Of a stretch of 24,472 nt of DNA, positions 15,655-21,647 are shown in pieces. Source of the stretch: a virus; IMG/VR virus record IMGVR_UViG_3300037108_000063, positions 1 to 24,472 of that record. One strand, given 5' to 3'. The translations under genes and the position numbers were made by a program. The notes below the pieces were generated by a model. That model saw nothing but the letters and a program-made list of their open reading frames with translations, was not told the origin of the DNA and did not search any database. Position 1 is the first letter of the stretch. Each line of letters begins with the position of its first letter.

Positions 15655-18600
15655 CACCATCGGCAACATCACCGTTCCGGAGATCGCCGTCTCGAGCACG
15701 TTCCCCATCGTGCCCGAGTACCCATACGGCCGCGCCAGGCATCCGGACGTGACCATCCACCAGTTCGGGTCGGGCAACGCGAAGATCGAGCAGCGCTTCC
15801 TCCTGGGGGCGGGCGCGCGGCGGTTCACCGTTCGGCGCACGTGGATGAACGACACCCAGCGCATCGCTCTCCGGAATTTTTGGGAGTCGAAGTATGGACC
15901 GTACGGCGCGTTCACCTACAACGCGCCCAATGACGACGGCAACGGAACGACCGCAATCACCTGCCGGTTTGAGAACGAGCCTTTGTCCTGGGCGATGGTC
16001 GCAGACTGGATCTGCTCCATCGGCGTGACGCTGGTCGAGATCCCCGCCGCGACTCCGGCCTACACGCTCAACTCGACCAGCACCCGCTTCCCGTCTGCGC
16101 CCCTCCAGACCGCGCTGCTCTCGCAGGTCCAGCAGGTCGTTCCGCTCATCAAGATCCAGCCTTTACATGCTGGGTATCCCGCGATCTATCTCTCCGACCG
16201 GCGTTGCACTGTGGACGTGCAACTCTACCAGGCGCGGCTGATCGACTTCGATGGCATCTCGCAGGGTATGGGCAACGAGTCCGACGACGCCTCGTTCACG
16301 TTCGGGAACGCCGACCGGGTGATGCGCGACCTCGCCAACGACGTGGACCTTTACCGCGCGACGATCGCGTTCTCCCTGTTCCATGTGGGTACGGGAGTCA
16401 AGGTCGATCTCTGGAAGGGCGATATCGTCAACTGGTCCTGCGATGCTGGCCCGGAGTTCAAGGTCACCGGGTCCGATGGCCTGTACGAGTTGAACCTGCC
16501 GTACCCGACGCGCAAAATCTCGCGCACCTGCTGGAAGGCGTTCAACTCGCAGGCGTGCCCCTACGCCGACCACGGCGCGATGGATCTGGTTCATTTCCCC
16601 GACGCCGCCGCCAACTCCTGCGACAAGAATTACGACACGCCGAGCGGGTGCCTCGCGCACGGGATGAAGCGTTATTACGGCGGCATCATCGCCGTGCCGC
16701 AGGGCGTCCGGATCAAGGACAACTCGACCGGCGTGTGGGGCTTTGGCCGGTCCATGCTCACCAGCGTGTCGCTGGTCGCGGATTCGATTTACGACCAAGT
16801 GCTCGCGGAGGTGTACACGGACACCGAGATGCCGGTCAACTGCAAGGTGGCGGCGGGCCGGGACGAGAGCGACTTCTACGAGGCGTTGGGCATCGTGGGC
16901 GAAGGGCCGCTCGTGGCGTACACGCCAACTCATTACGAGGACAAGGACGGCGACGGCAACGCAGAGACGCTGGTGGGCCACACGCTCGACGGGCAGGCGC
17001 ATCACGGCTTCCCCAAGAACGACCTCGGCCTCCGGACGGTGCTAGGCACCGATCCGGCCGGCGCGGGCGACTTCTTCTCCCTCGACCAATCCGGCAACCT
17101 GACGGGCGGCGACTTTCGGAAGGTCTACTCCGGCAACTCGACGCTCCTGGACAACTTCGCGGCCGGCACGGCGTTCATCGTGATCCGCAGGTCGGACGCG
17201 AAGGGCCTCCAACTCTCCAGCCCCGGCGACCACGCGATGATCGCGACGGTCGCGCAGGGTTTGAGCGGCTGGGTGTGGACCAGCCCCGGCGTGCGCGTGT
17301 ACGGGCCGTGCATGGTGAACCCGGTCTGGATCGCGGTCAACATGGTCTTCCGTGCGCGCGGCCTCCGGCTTGGCGCGGACGCGACGACCGCACAGTTGAA
17401 CGCCGCCGAAGCGTTGTTCGACGTGCAGGCGGCGATCGACGCAGCCGCGATTTGCAACGACTCCGTTACCAAGATGGTCGGCGTCGGCACGGAGACGCAG
17501 TTCGCGTTCCGCGGCACGCTCCAGGAGGAGAAGCCTCTGCGGGACTGGCTCCAGGAAGTCCTGATGAACTGCCTCGGCTATTACACGTTCTCGTTCGGGA
17601 AGCTCCGGATCGGTATCCGCGAGAACAGCAGCGTGGTTGAGGCGTTCACGGAGGGCAACATCCTGTTCCGCAGCCTGCAACTGGCTCCGGCCAAGCCGTC
17701 TTTCAACCACCTGACGGCCAACTTCGCGGACCAGGACTTCGCGTTCGTGAACAACAGCGTGGCGGTGTACGACATCGACCACGCCTCCTACATTGGCGGC
17801 GGCGCGGGACCGATGTATTTGAAGTCGAGCGTCAACCTCTGCGGCACGTCCACCAAGAGCCAGGCCGCGCGGATCGTCAGCACCCGACTGCGCGAGGAGT
17901 TGGGCGGGACCAGCGCAGCGGAGTGGAAAGCCGCCCGCCAGATCGGGTTCAAGACCACGGCGCTCGCGCTCAATACCGAGCCGGGGATGGTCTGCTCGAT
18001 GACCCATGCGGACATGCCCGGTGGCGCCGGGGAGTTCCGGGTCGTCTCCTGGAAGCTCAACAAGGACTTCTCTATCGACGTGCAAGGCCGCACGACCACG
18101 GACTCGATGTACGACCTCGTGGCGGGACCGAAGCCCGCCGACGTGGAACCGACGCCCGTGCCGGAGGAGATCCTGTACGACACCGGGGTGCCGGGAATGG
18201 TCCTGGGCACGACGAAGCTCTCCGACTATGGGACGTTCGTGCTGGACGAGATGGAGGTGGAACCGGACGACGCCGGGAACATGAACATCGTCTCCGCGCA
18301 CGAGATCGCCATGATGCTCTATTACGTGGACGAACTGGCGGTCGATCTGTGGGCCAGCATCGACGACGCCGTCGACAAGGACACCGATCCGGTTACGGTG
18401 GCTTGCACGGTAAACCCGGCGACGGCGCGCGTGTTCCGGGTGGGCGACTTCGTGATGTTCAACGACGAGGCGAAGAGTCCGGACGTTGGGTATCGCCGGT
18501 CGTACGAGTGTGCGCAGATCGTCGGGCCCGGTAGCGAGGGCGACGTGGTGCCGACCGGCAACTTCCAGTTGGCGAGGCGTTGGGCCGACGACACCCGCCC

Positions 18601-19507
18601 GGACTTCGCGTGCTTCGAAACGCTCCGGACGCCGCACGAGAAGGGCATCCGGTTCTTCAAGCTCGACAGCAAGACGTTCACGTTCAGCGTCAAGAAGGGA
18701 TTCTTCCGGACGCCCGGACTCCCGGCGCGGATCGAGGCGAAGCTCCCCACAGCCTGCGTGGTCGCGGCGGTCGTCGGCGTGGCCAACAACTTCGGGTACG
18801 GCACATTCAGGACGTTCCCGCTGGGCCACCACAGCGAGCCTTTCATGCCTGGCGACCGGACGTGCAACGGCGGCGCATACACGTTCCAGATCCCCGGCGC
18901 GCTCGCGGTCGCGGACACGGTGGTGATCCCGATGCGCGTGCAGGATAGTGCGTCGATTCGGTGCATCTATGCGTACGTCCAGGTGCCCACCACGGACGGC
19001 CAGAGCGCGTACCGCGTAAAGGTGTCCCGCGACGACGGCGCGACGTGGGAACTGCTGGAGTACATGGGCATCGCGCAGAAGCTCCCCGATGGGTACAAGA
19101 ACACCTATGACTGGCTTGTGGACGGCGGGTACGGCAAGCCCGCTACGCGCCGCCTGCCGTACAACGACTTCGGCATCTTCTTCATCCAGGACGTGGTGCT
19201 GGGTGTGGGCCAGCAGACCGTCAACACGGCGTCGTACGGCGCGAACCGGCTGGGCTTCGATGTGGGCGAGTTCGTCCACATCAACCTCGGCCAAGCAGAC
19301 GAGGAGTATGTCCAGGTGCTCGCCGCCGACCAGAACGCGCAGACGTTCGACGCGATCTTCACGAAGAACCACAGTATCGGCGCTACCGTGCGTCCGACCA
19401 TCTGGCCGACTCCGATCCTCAACGAGGGCGACAGCCTCGCGTTCGATATCCTGGCGGTCGCCAACCCGGACCCTGGCAGCGACCTGACCGTGGTGATTCA
19501 GACATGA
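15647..19507 (+). CDS. Giant tail-tip hub protein: fused M-, L- and J-like modules
   Basis: The product has 1286 residues. Preferred start is GTG 15647 (overlap of 8 bases with the lysin stop; GAGGAC upstream); an ATG at 15629 is an alternative. Residues 15-130 resemble gpM ('RFTVRRTWMNDTQRIALRNF', 'KYGPYGAFTYNAP'). Residues 175-400 resemble gpL/DUF2163 (CTVDVQLYQARLIDFDG; FTFGNADRVMRDL). They carry Cys295, Cys304, Cys325 and Cys335; the C-x8-C spacing and following 'C-P-Y' match the gpL iron-sulfur ligands. Residues 580-850 resemble the J hub ('LRDWLQEVLMNCLGYYTFSF', 'GKLRIGIRENS'). The remaining 430 residues are beta-rich and unassigned. In lambda these are separate genes forming the tail tip that contacts the receptor. 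No K- or I-like gene is seen between them. Confidence 0.82.
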   Translation: MSDTIGNITVPEIAVSSTFPIVPEYPYGRARHPDVTIHQFGSGNAKIEQRFLLGAGARRFTVRRTWMNDTQRIALRNFWESKYGPYGAFTYNAPNDDGNGTTAITCRFENEPLSWAMVADWICSIGVTLVEIPAATPAYTLNSTSTRFPSAPLQTALLSQVQQVVPLIKIQPLHAGYPAIYLSDRRCTVDVQLYQARLIDFDGISQGMGNESDDASFTFGNADRVMRDLANDVDLYRATIAFSLFHVGTGVKVDLWKGDIVNWSCDAGPEFKVTGSDGLYELNLPYPTRKISRTCWKAFNSQACPYADHGAMDLVHFPDAAANSCDKNYDTPSGCLAHGMKRYYGGIIAVPQGVRIKDNSTGVWGFGRSMLTSVSLVADSIYDQVLAEVYTDTEMPVNCKVAAGRDESDFYEALGIVGEGPLVAYTPTHYEDKDGDGNAETLVGHTLDGQAHHGFPKNDLGLRTVLGTDPAGAGDFFSLDQSGNLTGGDFRKVYSGNSTLLDNFAAGTAFIVIRRSDAKGLQLSSPGDHAMIATVAQGLSGWVWTSPGVRVYGPCMVNPVWIAVNMVFRARGLRLGADATTAQLNAAEALFDVQAAIDAAAICNDSVTKMVGVGTETQFAFRGTLQEEKPLRDWLQEVLMNCLGYYTFSFGKLRIGIRENSSVVEAFTEGNILFRSLQLAPAKPSFNHLTANFADQDFAFVNNSVAVYDIDHASYIGGGAGPMYLKSSVNLCGTSTKSQAARIVSTRLREELGGTSAAEWKAARQIGFKTTALALNTEPGMVCSMTHADMPGGAGEFRVVSWKLNKDFSIDVQGRTTTDSMYDLVAGPKPADVEPTPVPEEILYDTGVPGMVLGTTKLSDYGTFVLDEMEVEPDDAGNMNIVSAHEIAMMLYYVDELAVDLWASIDDAVDKDTDPVTVACTVNPATARVFRVGDFVMFNDEAKSPDVGYRRSYECAQIVGPGSEGDVVPTGNFQLARRWADDTRPDFACFETLRTPHEKGIRFFKLDSKTFTFSVKKGFFRTPGLPARIEAKLPTACVVAAVVGVANNFGYGTFRTFPLGHHSEPFMPGDRTCNGGAYTFQIPGALAVADTVVIPMRVQDSASIRCIYAYVQVPTTDGQSAYRVKVSRDDGATWELLEYMGIAQKLPDGYKNTYDWLVDGGYGKPATRRLPYNDFGIFFIQDVVLGVGQQTVNTASYGANRLGFDVGEFVHINLGQADEEYVQVLAADQNAQTFDAIFTKNHSIGATVRPTIWPTPILNEGDSLAFDILAVANPDPGSDLTVVIQT

Positions 19508-19884
19508 AGAGTTATCGATGATCGACTTGGGAGCCCAAACTCCCGGATCGCCCACGACCCTGGAGTTGGTTAGCCGGTGCAACGGCCTTCCTGCCACCTC
19601 CGCAGAAAGCACAGGGCCCCCCGTAGCCGCTTCGCCAGTAGTGGACTTGACGACTTCGGCGATGCCGAACGAGTACTGCACAACAACCGTCACTTCCTCG
19701 AACGGTTTGAACGGGCTCGTCACCCCCGGTGGCCTCGCTCCGGCTGGTGGCACCTGTGGCGGCTGGCTAGGTCGCTACCATGCTGCCCTGAGCCCTGAGC
19801 AAGGCGACGCGCCAAGCTCTGGAATTGCAGGTTGATCGACACGATCGACGAGCGATAGACAACAGCCCCAATGTCAGTGAATTC
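19508..19884 (+). other. Junction between tail-tip gene and inserted reverse-strand gene
   Basis: This 377-base stretch separates the hub stop from the 3' end of the reverse-strand gene. It starts with an ATGA overlap (ATG at 19504) that would be a typical start for the next tail gene, but that frame stops after five codons (M-K-S-Y-R). The rest holds one doubtful ORF (19518-19835) and no recognisable promoter, terminator or mobile-element end. It looks like a junction left by gene insertion or exchange. Confidence 0.4.
19518..19835 (+). CDS. Doubtful small ORF (105 aa) in the junction region
   Basis: The ORF starts 10 bases after the hub stop with a weak GAAGAG signal 6 bases upstream. The translation begins MIDLGAQTPGSPTTLELVSR and is rich in Ser, Thr, Pro and Gly, with no motif, membrane segment or family I recognise. 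Third-position G/C is less marked than in the neighbouring phage genes. It could be a real small gene, the broken beginning of an older tail gene, or non-coding. An antisense frame through the same bases is also open, so openness alone is weak evidence here. Confidence 0.25.
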   Translation: MIDLGAQTPGSPTTLELVSRCNGLPATSAESTGPPVAASPVVDLTTSAMPNEYCTTTVTSSNGLNGLVTPGGLAPAGGTCGGWLGRYHAALSPEQGDAPSSGIAG

Positions 19885-21576
19885 TCACTCGGCAGGCGGG
19901 TGCGAGACTGTGGCCTCCACGCGAGTTAGGTAAATCGACTTTCGCCCAGCTGTCGTCGAAAGAACAAGGCTACCTGGGTTCCAGGTGATCGGAAATGTTA
20001 ATTGCACCTTCGTTCCGTCATATGGGACTTTGGCAAATGTTTCCACCTCGGATCGTTCGATTGTCTGGATCAGGTTGGAGATGGAAAATGGAGAGTCGAT
20101 CAGATCTGAATACAACACGCGTTGGAGACAATCAGGCGCGAAAAACCCCTTATCCGAGGGCGCTCCTGAATCTTCATAGAGAACGATGAAGCACTTGATA
20201 TCCTCGATGGAGTACTTCACGTTTTTGGGAGTGATTCGAGTCCAACCGGGAGGCACAAACCAGTCCTTATTGGTGAGCGAATACTCCCAGAACTGGAGGG
20301 CGGCGCTATATTTTTCGCGTACATTGGCTGTAAGCCCATCCGCCAGTGTTGTTAAGTGATCTGCTGCGGAATCCGTTCGAGAGTCGCGCCAAACGCGGGG
20401 CCAATCCAAGACCAAATCGGAGAAGAGCGACAGACCCTTCTCTTTGAGGGGCAGTCGGTACTTGAGTACCGCATCCGGAGGAACCGGAATGTGCAAGGAC
20501 TCAGACTTGAATGACGATCCAAGGGCTACGCCGACCCAATCCGATTGGCCTTCGAGGCGAACCGCTTCGATCAAAGGGCGGCCTAGATACATACCCCTCG
20601 TTTTGTCCAGGAGGGCTTCGCCAACCGACAAAGCACCTCTAAGAGGAAGCCCCAGTGCCATCGCCTCACAAAACACTCTGGCGCAACGGTGGAGAAATTC
20701 TGCAACATGCCCTGGATGATAGTGGACCCACAGCAGCAGGCTGTCGCTAAAATACGCAGTCTGGATAGGCAACCACATTAGCCCGGCCGTCAGTTCACCC
20801 CGCACTTCAGCCAGTGCCAAACTCCACGGCCGCGTTTCGGAGTGCGGAACTAGTGCTACGCGGAGAAGTTGTTCGTATCGGGACGTCAACTCTTCAAGGC
20901 CTATACGTTCCAGCAATGCTTCGAATCCCAGAACATCCAAGAAACCAATTAGATACGGCGCTGGCCTACTTGGATCGGGCACTGTCCCGCCCGATGGTGA
21001 ACCGGCAACCATGTGGAGCAAGTGCACTCCAGGACCGGAAGGAGGTTCATATTCTGGTGGAGCATCTACAAGGTCTCCATTCGAATCAACTCTTGCAATT
21101 AACACGCAGTAAGGGCGTCCAGTTGAGCTCCAGGGAGATTCGGCGGCCAACTCCGGCTGCATCAGGGGATCGACAAGCATCTTTATCCGATACACTTCGT
21201 CCGCGGCGCACAATGCCCATTCGTGCCTGCAAATCTCAACGTACTCGTTTGCAGTGATGCCACGCTTCAGCGCGGCGCCGTTTACCAAGTGATCCCGTAC
21301 CCATATTACGAACGCACTCTCGTCTTTGTCTGTGAAGTGAGCTTCCTGATCTGGGGACATGCTGCCCGCTCCTATTCTGGTCGCTGGAGAATACACGAAA
21401 CCCGCAAAGTCGTCAGCAATAAGGGCCTTTTCGGAAGATACTCTAACCGCGAATGATAACGCGACCGCCTTCGCTCCGCAAACATTCGAGATGATCTGGT
21501 CGTCCGAGATTATCGGCAGTTTGGGAAACCCGGCGTTTGAGCGCTGCCCCATACCGCCGGATCGCTCCCGAATCAC
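19885..21576 (-). CDS. Reverse-strand accessory (moron) gene with a nucleotidyl-cyclase-like domain
   Basis: The product has 563 residues from GTG 21576; ATG 21552 (GGGAG 12 bases upstream) gives 555 and may be the true start. It is the only convincing minus-strand gene, and visibly more AT-rich than its neighbours. Residues 206-395 carry the landmarks of the class III cyclase fold: 'YLIGFLDVLGFEALL' with Asp214, 'YFSDSLLLW' with Asp278 (the two usual metal-binding positions), then 'ALGLPLRGALSVGEALL' and 'MYLGRPLIEAVRLE'. The Asn usual before A-x-R-L is Ile335, while Arg340 is kept. 'YRLPLKEKG' and 'LVLDWPR' close the domain. Residues 20-200 and 396-563 are unrecognised; there is no signal peptide or membrane segment. 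A cyclic-nucleotide or defence role is conjecture; a degenerate regulatory domain is equally possible. Confidence 0.75.
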   Translation of the reverse strand: MIRERSGGMGQRSNAGFPKLPIISDDQIISNVCGAKAVALSFAVRVSSEKALIADDFAGFVYSPATRIGAGSMSPDQEAHFTDKDESAFVIWVRDHLVNGAALKRGITANEYVEICRHEWALCAADEVYRIKMLVDPLMQPELAAESPWSSTGRPYCVLIARVDSNGDLVDAPPEYEPPSGPGVHLLHMVAGSPSGGTVPDPSRPAPYLIGFLDVLGFEALLERIGLEELTSRYEQLLRVALVPHSETRPWSLALAEVRGELTAGLMWLPIQTAYFSDSLLLWVHYHPGHVAEFLHRCARVFCEAMALGLPLRGALSVGEALLDKTRGMYLGRPLIEAVRLEGQSDWVGVALGSSFKSESLHIPVPPDAVLKYRLPLKEKGLSLFSDLVLDWPRVWRDSRTDSAADHLTTLADGLTANVREKYSAALQFWEYSLTNKDWFVPPGWTRITPKNVKYSIEDIKCFIVLYEDSGAPSDKGFFAPDCLQRVLYSDLIDSPFSISNLIQTIERSEVETFAKVPYDGTKVQLTFPITWNPGSLVLSTTAGRKSIYLTRVEATVSHPPAE

Positions 21577-21647
21577 GGCGCTATCCGGACGTAGTTCACA
21601 TGCTGAATTTCGATAGGCCTACCCTGCTCTGAATCCCGGTCACTTAC
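21577..21647. other. Divergent spacer between the moron and the resumed tail genes
   Basis: This 71-base spacer lies upstream of both the reverse-strand gene and the forward gene at 21648. It must hold the start signals of the reverse gene if that gene is transcribed on its own. I see no good sigma70-type -35/-10 pair on either strand and only weak ribosome sites. Confidence 0.4.

Noticed and set aside
16204-17640. Plus-strand frame of 478 codons inside the hub gene
   Set aside because: The translation is Arg/Gly-rich and motif-free, a frame shadow of the 1286-residue protein.
17042-19753. Open minus-strand frame of 903 codons
   Set aside because: It is antisense to the hub gene and has the same low-complexity Arg/Val/His-rich translation. 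The plus frame carries recognisable tail-tip motifs.
19876-19889. AGTGA-ATTC-TCACT inverted repeat at the end of the reverse gene as a terminator
   Set aside because: Only five base pairs, overlapping the stop codon, with no following T-run in either direction.
19543-21565. Shared 9-mer CCGGATCGC near both edges of the inserted region as a target-site duplication
   Set aside because: The copies are at 19543 and 21557, the second lying inside the reverse gene's 5' end. A GC-rich 9-mer is easily found by chance and no transposase or inverted ends accompany it.
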